DNA of 64,000 nucleotides from Occultella aeris. Lineage in GTDB: Bacteria > Actinomycetota > Actinomycetes > Actinomycetales > Beutenbergiaceae. Both the position numbers and the translations under genes were made by a program. The stretch covers positions 1 to 64,000 of the forward strand of contig NZ_CACRYJ010000048.1 in NCBI RefSeq assembly GCF_902703175.1. Direction: 5' to 3'. The notes beneath the pieces are model-generated. The model worked only from the letters and a program-made list of their open reading frames with translations. It did not search any database and was not told the origin of the DNA. Positions 49,533 to 59,008 of the stretch are shown here, piece by piece (position 1 is the stretch's first letter; each line of letters starts with the position of its first letter).

Positions 49533-51614
49533 GTGACGACCACGTCCACGCTGGAGCAGCACCAGGAGCCGACCACCCGCTGGTGGCACTCACCGTTCCG
49601 GATGTTCCAGACCAATCTGCGCGAGACCGATGTCGGCTTCGACGTGGCGGCCGTGCTCGACGCCATCGAGGACCACGGCGCCGACACCTGGCTCGTCAAC
49701 GCCGGCGGCATCGTGTCCTTCTATCCCACCGATCTCGACTTCCAGACGCGCAACCCGCTGCTGGCCCGCCGGCCGGGCGGCGACCTGCTCGGCGACTGCC
49801 TCCGGGGCGCCCAGGACCGTGGGATCCGACTCATGGCGCGGATGGACTTCTCCAAGATCGCCCCACGGATCGCGGACCTCTTCCCGCAGTGGTGCTTCCG
49901 GAACGCGGACGGCGGCCGCCAGCTCTACCAGGGGCTGGTGAGCACGTGCCCGAGTGCCGGCTACTACCAGGAGCGAACCCTCGATGTCCTGGACGAGGTG
50001 CTCGGCCGCTACGACGTCGACGGCTTCTTCTGCAACTGGTTCGGCTTCAACGAGGTGGACTACGCGGGCACCTACCACGGTGTCTGTCACTGCGACGCGT
50101 GTGTGGCGGGCTTCGCGGCCTTCGCCGGTGACGCGCGGCTGCCGGCGGGTCCGGATGACGCCGAGTACGGGCGCTGGCGTGCCTACGCCCGGGAGACGGT
50201 CGCCACCCTGACCGAGCGGATCCGTGACCACATCAAGTCCCGCCGGCCGGAGGCCGCACTGATCCTCGGTGACTCCAGCGACATCGTCTTCCACGAGGCG
50301 AACAACGCCATCGGACGTCCGCTGTGGCCGTACGCGACGTCCGCCGCGGTGAGCGCCTCCCGCACGGCCCACGAGAACACCCCGGTCCTGGTGAACTCGG
50401 TCGCGTTCGTGGACATGCCCTACCGCATGGCCGCCGAGGAACCCCATCACTTCGCCACCTACTTCGCCCAGACGATCGCGCGTGGTGGAACCCCGTCGAC
50501 GTACATCATGGGCGTGCCCGGGGACATCCCGTACGCCGGGCTCCCCGCGGCCCGGGCGATCACCCGCTTCCACCGTGATCACCAGGACCTCTATGCCGGC
50601 ATCCGTCCGATCGCGCCGCTCGCCCTTATCCGACCGCCGGCTGCCGGCCGGGAAGCCGCCGATGCCGCCGGGGCGACGGAGGAGTTCCACGGTTGGTTCG
50701 ACGCCCTCGCCGAGGTCCACCTGGCCGCCGACGTGCTTGCCCTGGAGGAGGTCGCGCGGCTCGCCGTGGACGGTTCGCTGGCTCGGTTCGGCGTGCTCGT
50801 GCTCCCCGACGTCGGGCCCCTGCCTCCCGCCGCCGCCGAGGCCCTGGACGCGTTCGTCGAGGCCGGCGGCACGCTCGTCGCCACCGGCTCGAGCGGCATG
50901 AGCGGCGGCCGGGTGCAGCTGGAGTCGATGCCGGCGACGGCGGAGCTCGCCGTGGTCGGCGACGTCGAGTCGCTGAAGGGTACCTATGTCAGCGCGGGAC
51001 TGGAGTCCACCGCCGACAGTGGCGTCTACACGGCTCCCACCGTCCCCATCCTCGGCGCCCGGCGCACCATGGCCTGGCACGCGGACATCGACCGCTGGCT
51101 CACCATCATCGGCCCGGCCCCCTACGGGCCTCCCGAGCTGGCCTATGGCCAGCGGGCCACCGACCAACCGGGCCTCGCGACCCGCTCCTACGGGGTCGGC
51201 TCAGCCACCTACCTGCCGTGGACCGCCGGTCGCACCTACGACAGGCTCGGCACAGGGGAGATCCGCGACGTGCTGCTGAGCAGTGTGCCGGGTGCTCGGA
51301 CCGGCCCTGACGGTGATCCCTGGGGCTGCCTTCGCCTCTGGGCACCTGAGCAGCTCGAACACACCGTGCACCGCGCGGCGGACGGGCGCATCGTCGTGCA
51401 CCTGATCAACCACAGCGGGCTGCGCCGACGGTCCTACGGACCCCCGATCCCGATCACCGGCGTTCGGATCACGCCACCGCGCGGGCTGCACATCGCCGCG
51501 GCGACGGCCCTCGTAGCAGGTCAGGACGTGCCGGTGACGCCTGCCGGCGAGCTGCTGCTGCCAGCCATCGAGACGTTCGACGTCATCACGATCACAACCA
51601 AGGAGAACAGTTGA
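49533..51614 (+). CDS. Putative glycoside hydrolase (GHL6/GH42-like barrel with trimerisation-type domain)
   Basis: First gene of the LacI-controlled operon. The 693-residue protein has a TIM-barrel N-terminal half (FDVAAVLDAIEDHGADTWLVNAGGIVSFYP, YDVDGFFCNWFGF, then VCHCDACVAGF, a cysteine cluster seen in GHL6 and GH42 relatives). The middle (about 375-480) resembles the GATase-like trimerisation domain of GH42 beta-galactosidases (FGVLVLPDVGPLPPAAAEALDAFVEAGGTLVATG), and the rest is a beta domain. No signal peptide, so it acts on imported sugar. Substrate unknown. The GTG at 49533 has GGGAGCCGGTCA before it. Confidence 0.75.
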   Translation: MTTTSTLEQHQEPTTRWWHSPFRMFQTNLRETDVGFDVAAVLDAIEDHGADTWLVNAGGIVSFYPTDLDFQTRNPLLARRPGGDLLGDCLRGAQDRGIRLMARMDFSKIAPRIADLFPQWCFRNADGGRQLYQGLVSTCPSAGYYQERTLDVLDEVLGRYDVDGFFCNWFGFNEVDYAGTYHGVCHCDACVAGFAAFAGDARLPAGPDDAEYGRWRAYARETVATLTERIRDHIKSRRPEAALILGDSSDIVFHEANNAIGRPLWPYATSAAVSASRTAHENTPVLVNSVAFVDMPYRMAAEEPHHFATYFAQTIARGGTPSTYIMGVPGDIPYAGLPAARAITRFHRDHQDLYAGIRPIAPLALIRPPAAGREAADAAGATEEFHGWFDALAEVHLAADVLALEEVARLAVDGSLARFGVLVLPDVGPLPPAAAEALDAFVEAGGTLVATGSSGMSGGRVQLESMPATAELAVVGDVESLKGTYVSAGLESTADSGVYTAPTVPILGARRTMAWHADIDRWLTIIGPAPYGPPELAYGQRATDQPGLATRSYGVGSATYLPWTAGRTYDRLGTGEIRDVLLSSVPGARTGPDGDPWGCLRLWAPEQLEHTVHRAADGRIVVHLINHSGLRRRSYGPPIPITGVRITPPRGLHIAAATALVAGQDVPVTPAGELLLPAIETFDVITITTKENS

Positions 51615-52561
51615 CCGAGCACATCGTCGCCTTCGGATCGCTCGACGATCAGGTACGCAGTCGCGCCGAGGCCCTGTTGGCCGGCCGTGGCGTCCTGGAG
51701 ATCGTGTCGAGTGCCACCGACGCGAGCCCAGACACACTGGCACGTGCCACCGCGATCGCGGGCACCCTGCGACCGGGCCAGCTGACGGCCGCGGCGAACA
51801 CCCGCTGGGTGCACAGCTGGGCCGCGGGAGCGAACGCCGACCTGTCGGAGGAGATGCTCGCCAGCGACGTGACCCTGACGAGCTCGACCGGGAACGGTGG
51901 GATCCCACTCGCCGAGCACTCCATGCTGCTGATGCTGATGCTCAGCAGGGACGTACCGCGCTGGCAGCGCGCCCAGGCCGAGCACCGCTGGGACCGGTTC
52001 ACCCACGGTGAGCTCAACGGCCGCACGGTCGCGATCGTCGGGCTCGGCAACGCAGGTGCGGACCTCGCCGCGAAGGCGAAGGCCTTCCACATGCACGTGC
52101 TCGGCGTCCGCCGCAGGGTCGAGCGCCCCGTGCCCGGCGTGGACGAACTGTTCGCACCGGAACGGCTCCACGAGGTACTGGCACGGGCCGACTTCGTGGT
52201 GGTCACGGCGCCGCTGACGGCCGACACCAAAGGGCTGTTCGACGGAGCCGCGTTCCGGGCGATGCCCGCTCACGCCTACTTCATCTGCATCTCCCGGGGC
52301 GGGATCGCCGACGACGCGGCACTCCTGAGAGCACTGCAGGAGGGCTGGATCGCCGGAGCCGGCCTGGACGCACACGGGACCGAGCCACTCCCGCCGGAGA
52401 GTCCGTTCTGGGACCTGCCGAACGTCGTCGTGACACCGCACAACGGAGCGACCACCGGGGCAACCGCCGCACGCGGCGGCGAGATCTTCCTCGCAAATCT
52501 CGAGCGTTTCCTGGACGGCGCTCCGCTGGCGAACATCGTCGACAAGGCCGCCGGGTACTGA
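51611..52561 (+). CDS. D-isomer-specific 2-hydroxyacid dehydrogenase family protein
   Basis: NAD-dependent oxidoreductase of 316 residues. The nucleotide fold is GRTVAIVGLGNAGADLAAKAKAFHMHVLGVRR; catalytic-region motifs are ICISRGGIADDAALLRAL (arginine) and VVVTPHNGATTG (histidine), with the glutamate region at HGTEPLPPES. It starts with TTG overlapping the preceding TGA and has AAGGAGAACAG upstream. Its presence in a sugar operon suggests oxidation or reduction of a keto/hydroxy acid derived from the sugar; the exact step is unknown. Confidence 0.9.
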   Translation: MTEHIVAFGSLDDQVRSRAEALLAGRGVLEIVSSATDASPDTLARATAIAGTLRPGQLTAAANTRWVHSWAAGANADLSEEMLASDVTLTSSTGNGGIPLAEHSMLLMLMLSRDVPRWQRAQAEHRWDRFTHGELNGRTVAIVGLGNAGADLAAKAKAFHMHVLGVRRRVERPVPGVDELFAPERLHEVLARADFVVVTAPLTADTKGLFDGAAFRAMPAHAYFICISRGGIADDAALLRALQEGWIAGAGLDAHGTEPLPPESPFWDLPNVVVTPHNGATTGATAARGGEIFLANLERFLDGAPLANIVDKAAGY

Positions 52562-52596
52562 CCGGAGCCGGCACCGCTACGCCAAAGGAGGCGTTG

Positions 52597-53559
52597 ATGA
52601 GCGTGAACACCGCATCACCCCCGGGGACCACCGTCGCCGTCCCCCCGACCGGCGACCTCCCCGAGCGGGGACGCCGCCGGCGCAAGCGCAGGTGGGCCGC
52701 CTGGCTGTTCCTGCTGCCTTGGCTGGTCGGGCTCTTCGGGATCACCCTCGGGCCGATGATCGCGTCGCTGTACCTGTCCTTCACCGACTACAACCTGCTC
52801 GGCCGGTTGTCGTTCGTCGGCTTCGACAACTACGTCCGGATGTTCACCGACGACCCACGCTTCCTCAGCGCGTGCCTGGTCACCCTGAAGTACGTACTCG
52901 TCTCTGTGCCGCTCCAGCTGACGTTCGCGCTCGCGCTCGCGACCCTGCTGAACCGGGGTCTGCGCGGCCTGGCCTTCTACCGCTCGGTCTACTACCTGCC
53001 CTCCCTGCTCGGCAGCAGCGTGGCGATCGCGCTGCTCTGGCGTCAGATCTTCGGCGGCTCCGGGCTCGTCAACACGGCGCTCGGTGCCCTTGGGATGACC
53101 GACCTGCCGAACTGGATCGCCACACCCGAATGGGCGCTCGGGACGTTGATCGTGCTGAATGTCTGGACGTTCGGCTCCCCGATGATCATCTTCCTGGCCG
53201 GCCTGAGGCAGGTACCGCAGGAGCTGTACGACGCAGCCAGCGTCGACGGTGCGAATGCGTGGGGGCGGTTCCGACGAATCACCATGCCGATGCTCACCCC
53301 GGTGATCTTCTTCAATCTGGTGCTGCAGATGATCAATGCCTTCCAGGCATTCACGCAGTCCTACATCATCTCCGGCGGTTCCGGCGGGCCGGTCGACTCC
53401 ACGCTCTTCTACACCTTGTACCTCTACCAGAAGGCGTTCACCGACTTCGACATGGGCTACGCCTCGGCGATGGCGTGGTTCCTGCTGGTCGTCATCGGCC
53501 TGTTCACCGGCGCAGCCTTCTTCACCTCCCGGTACTGGGTCCACTACGACGGGGAATGA
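52597..53559 (+). CDS. Sugar ABC importer permease (UgpA/MalF type)
   Basis: A 320-residue CUT1-type permease: first helix WLFLLPWLVGLFGITLGPMI, six helices in total, and the coupling motif VPQELYDAASVDGANAWGRFRRITMPML (EAA loop). The ATG at 52597 follows AAAGGAGGCGTTG. It pairs with the next gene, whose ATG is 1 nt past this stop. No ATPase gene is in the operon, so a shared MsiK-like ATPase is probable. Confidence 0.94.
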   Translation: MSVNTASPPGTTVAVPPTGDLPERGRRRRKRRWAAWLFLLPWLVGLFGITLGPMIASLYLSFTDYNLLGRLSFVGFDNYVRMFTDDPRFLSACLVTLKYVLVSVPLQLTFALALATLLNRGLRGLAFYRSVYYLPSLLGSSVAIALLWRQIFGGSGLVNTALGALGMTDLPNWIATPEWALGTLIVLNVWTFGSPMIIFLAGLRQVPQELYDAASVDGANAWGRFRRITMPMLTPVIFFNLVLQMINAFQAFTQSYIISGGSGGPVDSTLFYTLYLYQKAFTDFDMGYASAMAWFLLVVIGLFTGAAFFTSRYWVHYDGE

Positions 53560-53560
53560 C

Positions 53561-54445
53561 ATGACTTCGACAACAACGCAACCCGCCGTGATGCGCGCCG
53601 CGGCCGTGAGGCCGCAACGTCGCCCGTGGCGTCGGATCGTCCTGCATGGCGTCGTCCTGCTCGGAGGCGTCGCCATGGTCTATCCGCTCCTGTGGATGGT
53701 GGCGAGCGCCTTCAAGCCGGAGTCCGACATCTTCTCCGACCCCGGCCTGTGGCCCGCGACCTTCACGACGGAGAACTTCACGCAGGGCTGGGACGCGCTC
53801 GGCATCCCGTTCTCGACATTCTTCCTGAACTCATTCGTCATCGCGGCGATCTCGGTGCTCGGGAACCTCCTGTCCTGCTCACTGGCCGCCTACGCATTCG
53901 CGCGGCTCGACTTCCGGTTCAAGAAGACACTCTTCGCTGCGATGCTCGCCACGCTGATGCTGCCGTTCCACGTCACCCTCGTGCCCCAGTACATCCTCTT
54001 CCAGTCGATCGACTGGACGAACACGTACTTCCCGCTCGTGGTGCCGAAGTTCCTCGCTGTCGATGCGTTCTTCATCTTCCTCATGGTCCAGTTCATGCGG
54101 GGCCTGCCGAGGACCCTCGACGACGCCGCGACCGTGGACGGCTGCGGACCGTTCGGTGTGTTCTGGCGGATCATCCTGCCCCTGATGCGGCCCGCCCTCG
54201 CAGTGGCTGCGATCTTCACCTTCATCTGGACCTGGAACGACTTCCTCGGACCGCTGTTGTACATCTCCGATCGCGCCCTCTACACGGCGCCGATCGCGCT
54301 GAACGCCTTCCTGGACTCGACCGGAGCCTCCTCGTGGGGCCCGATGTTCGCGATGTCGATCCTGTCGATCCTGCCGCTCTTCCTCGTCTTCCTGTTCGCC
54401 CAGAAGCACCTGATCAACGGCATCGCCACCACCGGGCTGAAGTAA
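53561..54445 (+). CDS. Sugar ABC importer permease (UgpE/MalG type)
   Basis: A 294-residue CUT1-type permease. After an Arg-rich N-terminus come six helices, with the EAA coupling loop LPRTLDDAATVDGCGPFGVFWRIILPLM and the MalG-like end LFLVFLFAQKHLINGIATTGLK. Forms the heterodimeric pore with the preceding permease. The ATG at 53561 is 1 nt beyond the upstream stop. Confidence 0.94.
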   Translation: MTSTTTQPAVMRAAAVRPQRRPWRRIVLHGVVLLGGVAMVYPLLWMVASAFKPESDIFSDPGLWPATFTTENFTQGWDALGIPFSTFFLNSFVIAAISVLGNLLSCSLAAYAFARLDFRFKKTLFAAMLATLMLPFHVTLVPQYILFQSIDWTNTYFPLVVPKFLAVDAFFIFLMVQFMRGLPRTLDDAATVDGCGPFGVFWRIILPLMRPALAVAAIFTFIWTWNDFLGPLLYISDRALYTAPIALNAFLDSTGASSWGPMFAMSILSILPLFLVFLFAQKHLINGIATTGLK

Positions 54446-54490
54446 CCGGCTCGGCCCGCCACCAGCAACGACGCTCCTGAAGGGAAATCC

Positions 54491-55828
54491 ATGTTGAACC
54501 CGTCGAACCCGTTGGACCCGAACCCACCCCTGTCCCGTCGCTCCTTCCTCGGCACCGCCGCAGCCGGCGCACTCCTGACCACCGCCGGCTGTGCCGGATT
54601 CGGCGGCGGTGGTTCCGGGTCGGAGTCCGACGGCGACGCGAGCCTCACCGTGACCTGGTGGGGCGACGCTAGCCGGACCGAGCTCTATGACGCCGCCCTC
54701 GAGCTGTTCGAAGCCGACCACGAGGGCGTCACGACCCGATCCGAGTTCGCCGACCTCGGTCCCTACCTGGAGCGGATGGCGACCGCCGCCGCGGCCGGGA
54801 ACCTCGCGGACGTCCTATGGATGCGGGACACGCACGTCGGCCGCTACGGCGCCGGCGGTTCGCTGCTCGACCTCTCCGAGTACCTCGACGACGTGATCGA
54901 TGTCAGCGCGATCGGTGACGCCGGCGTCGCCAGCGGGACGGTCGGCGATGGTGTGTTCGCGCTGCCGACGCACTACGTCGGTCAGGCGCTCATCACGGCC
55001 GAGGACCTGCTGGGCGCCGCCGGCGTCTCCGGCGGCGACATCGCGACCTGGGACGATCTCGCTGCTGCCGCCCGTGAGGCGGCAGACCCCGCCGCCGGCG
55101 TCTTCGGGATCAACGACCCGACGCTCGATGACACGCACCGGCACCTCGAGGCGTGGATCCGACAGGCAGGCGGGGAACTGTTCACCCCCGAAGGCACCCT
55201 CGCGGCCGACCCGGCCGCGATCGAGGAATGGTTCGTCTTCTGGAAGACGCTCCGGGACGAGGGTGTGCTGCCGCCTGCCGACTCCCAGAGCGAGGCCAAC
55301 GGCGCCGGCTGGTCCGGCGACTTCCTGGTCCTCGGGACCTCCGCGATGCGGCTGTCCAGCACGAACCACTTCACGATCGTCTCGGGTCTCACCGAGGCAC
55401 CGCTCGGCCTGTTCAGCACCCCCGCCTTCGCCGACTCAACCGACGACTGGTGGTTCTTCCCGCCGATCCTGATCAGCGCAGCGGCCAACACCGACTCCCC
55501 CGAGGTCGCCGCCGCACTCATCGACTTCTTCATCAACGACGCTGCTGCGGCCGATGTCACCCGACTCAACCAGGGCGCACCGTCCTCCTCCGAGATCCGT
55601 GACGGGCTCACTCCCGACCTCGAAGGTGCGGAGACCGCCTTCATCGAACAGATCTCGCGGGAGATGCAGCACCCGGCCCGGCCGTTCCCCATCCGGCCGG
55701 AGGGCTCCGAGCAGTTCAACGGCGCCCTCACCAGGATCGGTGAGGAGATCGCCTACGGCGAGGCCACGGTCACCGAGGCGGTCGCACGCCTCGTCTCCGA
55801 TGCCGCCGGCTACCTCACGGGCTCGTGA
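54491..55828 (+). CDS. Sugar ABC importer solute-binding lipoprotein
   Basis: A 445-residue family-1 binding protein. The signal is twin-arginine plus lipobox: SRRSFLGTAAAGALLTTAGC. The mature part opens SLTVTWWGDASRTELYDAALELFEADH and includes LADVLWMRDTHVGRYGAGGSLLDLS, typical of CUT1 sugar receptors. GAAGGGAAATCC precedes the ATG. Placing the receptor after the permeases is less usual than the receptor-first order. The ligand is presumably the oligosaccharide handled by the first gene of the operon. Confidence 0.93.
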   Translation: MLNPSNPLDPNPPLSRRSFLGTAAAGALLTTAGCAGFGGGGSGSESDGDASLTVTWWGDASRTELYDAALELFEADHEGVTTRSEFADLGPYLERMATAAAAGNLADVLWMRDTHVGRYGAGGSLLDLSEYLDDVIDVSAIGDAGVASGTVGDGVFALPTHYVGQALITAEDLLGAAGVSGGDIATWDDLAAAAREAADPAAGVFGINDPTLDDTHRHLEAWIRQAGGELFTPEGTLAADPAAIEEWFVFWKTLRDEGVLPPADSQSEANGAGWSGDFLVLGTSAMRLSSTNHFTIVSGLTEAPLGLFSTPAFADSTDDWWFFPPILISAAANTDSPEVAAALIDFFINDAAAADVTRLNQGAPSSSEIRDGLTPDLEGAETAFIEQISREMQHPARPFPIRPEGSEQFNGALTRIGEEIAYGEATVTEAVARLVSDAAGYLTGS

Positions 55829-55835
55829 CGCGACG

Positions 55836-56267
55836 ATGACCGAGTGCACGCTCTGCGCCGGGAATGCCCGACCGGAGTCCGCCCTGCCTCCCCGGGAGCG
55901 GGTCCGGGTGACCGAGCACTGGCGGGTGATAGCGCACCGCAGCGCCCTCCCTGGCTGGATGCTCGTCTTTCCTCGGCGGCATGTCGAATCGCTGGCAGAC
56001 CTGACCGAAGGTGAGGCGGCCGAACTCGGCGCGGTGCTGCGGGCGGGGACACGGGCGCTCGTGGACGCCGTGGGTGCGGACCGCTCCTATGTGATGCAGT
56101 TCTCCGAGGGCATCCGGCATCTGCACTTCAGCCTGGTTCCGCGGATGGCGGATCTGCCGGCCGACCGGCGCGGCGCGAAGATTGGTGCCTACAACGCGCA
56201 GGACACCCCACTCGGCGAGGAGGAACGGGACCGGATCGCGCTCAGCCTGCGGTCGCGGTGGCCGTAG
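55836..56267 (+). CDS. HIT family protein
   Basis: A 143-residue histidine-triad protein: N-terminal ECTLCAGN (zinc-type cysteines), GWMLVFPRRHVESLADLTEGEA, and the active-site strand HLHFSLVPR, a variant of HxHxHxx in which the third histidine is a leucine/serine stretch. HIT enzymes hydrolyse or transfer nucleotidyl groups (GalT, Fhit, Hint branches). As the last gene of a sugar operon it could act on a nucleotide-sugar. Starts 8 bp after the binding-protein stop; its 3' end overlaps the convergent lacI-type gene by 26 bp. Confidence 0.82.
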   Translation: MTECTLCAGNARPESALPPRERVRVTEHWRVIAHRSALPGWMLVFPRRHVESLADLTEGEAAELGAVLRAGTRALVDAVGADRSYVMQFSEGIRHLHFSLVPRMADLPADRRGAKIGAYNAQDTPLGEEERDRIALSLRSRWP

Positions 56268-57336
56268 CCGTCGCCGCCCCACGTGGGGGCGCTGTCGAGG
56301 CGCGGATCACGAGCTCCGGGTCGACGACCTGCTCATCCGACGCCTCGACCGTCACTCCCATCAGGCCCAGGAGCGTGCGGGCAGCCGCCCGACCGCGCTG
56401 GGACACATCACGCCGGACCGTCGTGAGCGCGGGCGAGTACCACGCGCCGATATCGGTGCCGTTGTACCCGACCACGGAGACGTCCTCGGGGATCCGCAGA
56501 CCGTGCTCGCGCAGGGTCGCCATCCCCGCGATCGCCATCTCGTCGGTCGCATAGACGATGGCGGTGATCTCGGGGTGCTGCTCGAGGATCGCCCGTGTGC
56601 GTTCGGCGGCCGTGACGGGTGTGTACGGCCCCGGGTGATGTGCCACGAGACCGGCGCCGCCCGTCGCGAGCACCTCGCGCAGGATCCGGTCCCGGTGGCT
56701 CGACTCGACGTAGTCCTCCGGCCCGCTCACCGCGGCGATCGACCGATGGCCCAGCTCGAGCAGGTGTTCGGCCACCTCGCGCATCCCGGCGCCTCGCGGC
56801 CCGTGACCGATGTAGGAGATCGGATCCTCGACCCACGGGGTCCCCAGGAGCACGGCGGGCAGCCCGAGGCGACGAACCAGCTCGAACCTGGTGTCACCGA
56901 CCCGTGACTCCAGGAGCACGACACCGTCGACCCGACGGGCCTCGGCCAGCCGACGGTAGGTCTGCTCCTCGTGCTCCGCGGAGGTGGCGATGTGCAGCAG
57001 CAGCCCGAAGTCGTGCCTGGCGAGCACCTTCTCGAGACCGGTGAACATCCCGGACGGCAGTTCTGGATCGCCGTCCTTGGCGACGCCCGGCCGGTTCAGG
57101 ACGAGGCCCACGGTTCGGGACCTGGCCGAGCGCAACGCGATCGCCGTGGCACTCGGAGTCCAGTGCAGCTTGCGCGCGGCATCACGGATCCGCTCCTCGG
57201 TGGCAGCGGAGATGCCGCCCTGGGCGTTGAACACCCGGGACACTGCCGAGCGCGACACCCCCGCCAGCTGGGCGACGTCGGTGATCGTCGCCCGGCGCGA
57301 ACGGGTGGCGTCGGCATCGCTACTAGATCGATCCAT
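56242..57336 (-). CDS. LacI-family transcriptional repressor
   Basis: A 364-residue regulator: N-terminal helix-turn-helix ATITDVAQLAGVSRSAVSRVFNAQGGISAATEERI followed by the hinge LHWTPSATAIALRS, then a periplasmic-binding-protein-like sensor with ITAIVYATDEMAIAGMATLREHGLRIPEDVSVVGYNGTD. It most likely represses the convergent GHL6-ABC operon through the ACTAGATCGATCTAGT palindromes. The ATG at 57336 is preferred over the one at 57342 because AGGA lies at good distance. A degenerate palindrome overlaps the start, suggesting self-control. Confidence 0.92.
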   Translation of the reverse strand: MDRSSSDADATRSRRATITDVAQLAGVSRSAVSRVFNAQGGISAATEERIRDAARKLHWTPSATAIALRSARSRTVGLVLNRPGVAKDGDPELPSGMFTGLEKVLARHDFGLLLHIATSAEHEEQTYRRLAEARRVDGVVLLESRVGDTRFELVRRLGLPAVLLGTPWVEDPISYIGHGPRGAGMREVAEHLLELGHRSIAAVSGPEDYVESSHRDRILREVLATGGAGLVAHHPGPYTPVTAAERTRAILEQHPEITAIVYATDEMAIAGMATLREHGLRIPEDVSVVGYNGTDIGAWYSPALTTVRRDVSQRGRAAARTLLGLMGVTVEASDEQVVDPELVIRASTAPPRGAATATATATAG

Positions 57337-57337
57337 G
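57322..57337. promoter_or_regulatory. Degenerate LacI-type operator O3 at the regulator's start codon
   Basis: ACTAGATCGATCCATG matches the operator ACTAGATCGATCTAGT at 13 of 16 positions, with the first 12 identical. It lies over the ATG and first codons of the regulator gene, where binding would block transcription elongation or initiation. Confidence 0.55.
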
Positions 57338-57435
57338 CCCATATCCTGACACGCACTCGGCTCATGCCGGGACGGGCCGCGCCGCCGCCCTCGCCGACCC
57401 GTTCTCAGTGGCCGGGCCGACGAGGGCAGGCACCC

Positions 57436-58968
57436 TCAGACCCCGCCGGCGGTGACCTCCGCCGGCGTGATCACACCGGCGGCGACGACGATGACCGTCG
57501 CTCCCGCGCCGGTGGCGCCGTCCTCGACCACGCGCAGCCGGTACCGGCCAGGGGCGAGATCCACGGCGGCGAACCACCCGGACCCGTCCGTGGTCACCGT
57601 GAACGACTCCCCCGGTGTGCGACCGAGAGGCTGGACCTGCACCTCCACCTGGTCGGCGACCGCGCCGGTCCCAAGCGTGACCGTGCCCTCGAGCAGTCCG
57701 GCCGTTGGTTGGGTCTTCCACTCCATCTCGGGTACCACGACATCGTCGGCGAGCGGCCCGGCCCGAAGGGCCGCGGTCACCGCCTCCCGTTCGGCGTCCT
57801 TGACGGCCGGGTCCGTGGACGCCGTCGCCGTGGCGCTGAAGTTCGCATAGGAGTATCCGCTCCACCCGTCGAAACCGGCGGCCACCGTCTCCTCCGCCTG
57901 GGCCACGATGTCCGGCAACTCGTTCAGGTAGAGCGCCGGCCCGTTGACCACGTGCCGGTCTGCGCGGTTGGCGACGAGCGCGTCGTTCCACTCCGTGAAC
58001 ATCTGTGCCTGGGCCGGCATCCAGTTGCGCTTGTAGTTCATCGCCGTGACCGTGTCGATGATGCCCTCGTCCAGCCAGCCCACCCAGTCCTGGAGCACGT
58101 TCGTGTATGGCCGGGCGTTCTCCCAACCGCCGTAACTGACCGGGCCGAACGCGTACGTGATGCCGTTGATGCTGAGCCGGTCACTCGGATCGGAGCCGTA
58201 CATCGCCACGTAGATCTTGCGCACCAGCGCGGAGACCTGGTCGCGGCGCCACTGGCTGAACTCCTCGTCGGTGACGGCCGGGCGGTCCGTGCGACCGGTC
58301 TCGGCGGCGAACCGGGCCAGCGACGTCTCGGAATAGCCCCAGTCGTTCTGGAACTCGCCGGCGCTGTAGTCCGGGTACCGGATGTAGTCGAGGTTCACCC
58401 CGTCCACGTCGTAGTTGTCCGTGATCGAGGAGATCGCCTCGACGACGTAGTCGACGGCGGCCGGGTTTGCCGGGTCGATGTAGGAGTTGTTTCCGACGAG
58501 CTCGGTGCCGTCCGCACGCTGGTTCAGCCACCGGTCGGCGCCGGTCGCGCTGGGCCCGTGCGCGTTGAAGGCGTGCTCCGGCGAGGTGGGCGGCGTGGCC
58601 GAGTTCCACAGCGTGGTGGCGTTCACCCAGGCGTGCACCTCGATCCCGGCCGCGTGCGCCACGTCGATGACCTCGGCCAACGGGTCGTATGGCGCCGGGT
58701 CGACGGCCGCGTCGGTGCGCGGGTAGAGCGCGTCGTTGCAGAAGCAGTCGAACCGCCGACCGACCTGCACGATCAGGGCGTTGACGCCCAGCTCGCTCGC
58801 GTCCTCGACCAACGTGGTGACCTGCTCGGGCGTGTAGATGCCGACGTTGAACGCGTCGACCCAGAGTGCTCGGAACTGTTCCTCGGGTTCGTCCGCGGCG
58901 GCCGGTCCGGCCAATGCCAGGGCCGGCACGAGCGCCAGGCCCAGTACTGCTGCGAGTGATCGTCGCAT
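57436..58968 (-). CDS. Secreted glycoside hydrolase-like protein (GHL10 / DUF187 family)
   Basis: A 510-residue secreted protein. The signal peptide is MRRSLAAVLGLALVPALALA, cut near AAADEPE. The barrel domain begins FRALWVDAFNVGIYTPEQVTTLVEDA and has HAWVNATTLWN, YDVDGVNLDYIRYPDY and ITYAFGPVSYGGWENAR, as in YngK-like GHL10 proteins. The C-terminal 90 residues are a carboxypeptidase-regulatory-like beta-sandwich (GSGWFAAVDLAPGRYRLRVVEDG). The ATG at 58968 has GGAGGGGAAC before it. It follows the rpiR-type gene by 40 bp on the same strand, so it likely belongs to the MurNAc operon and may act on cell-wall fragments. Confidence 0.87.
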   Translation of the reverse strand: MRRSLAAVLGLALVPALALAGPAAADEPEEQFRALWVDAFNVGIYTPEQVTTLVEDASELGVNALIVQVGRRFDCFCNDALYPRTDAAVDPAPYDPLAEVIDVAHAAGIEVHAWVNATTLWNSATPPTSPEHAFNAHGPSATGADRWLNQRADGTELVGNNSYIDPANPAAVDYVVEAISSITDNYDVDGVNLDYIRYPDYSAGEFQNDWGYSETSLARFAAETGRTDRPAVTDEEFSQWRRDQVSALVRKIYVAMYGSDPSDRLSINGITYAFGPVSYGGWENARPYTNVLQDWVGWLDEGIIDTVTAMNYKRNWMPAQAQMFTEWNDALVANRADRHVVNGPALYLNELPDIVAQAEETVAAGFDGWSGYSYANFSATATASTDPAVKDAEREAVTAALRAGPLADDVVVPEMEWKTQPTAGLLEGTVTLGTGAVADQVEVQVQPLGRTPGESFTVTTDGSGWFAAVDLAPGRYRLRVVEDGATGAGATVIVVAAGVITPAEVTAGGV

Positions 58969-59008
58969 GTTCCCCTCCATGTACGAGATGTGTCGTGATC
59001 GTCGATGA

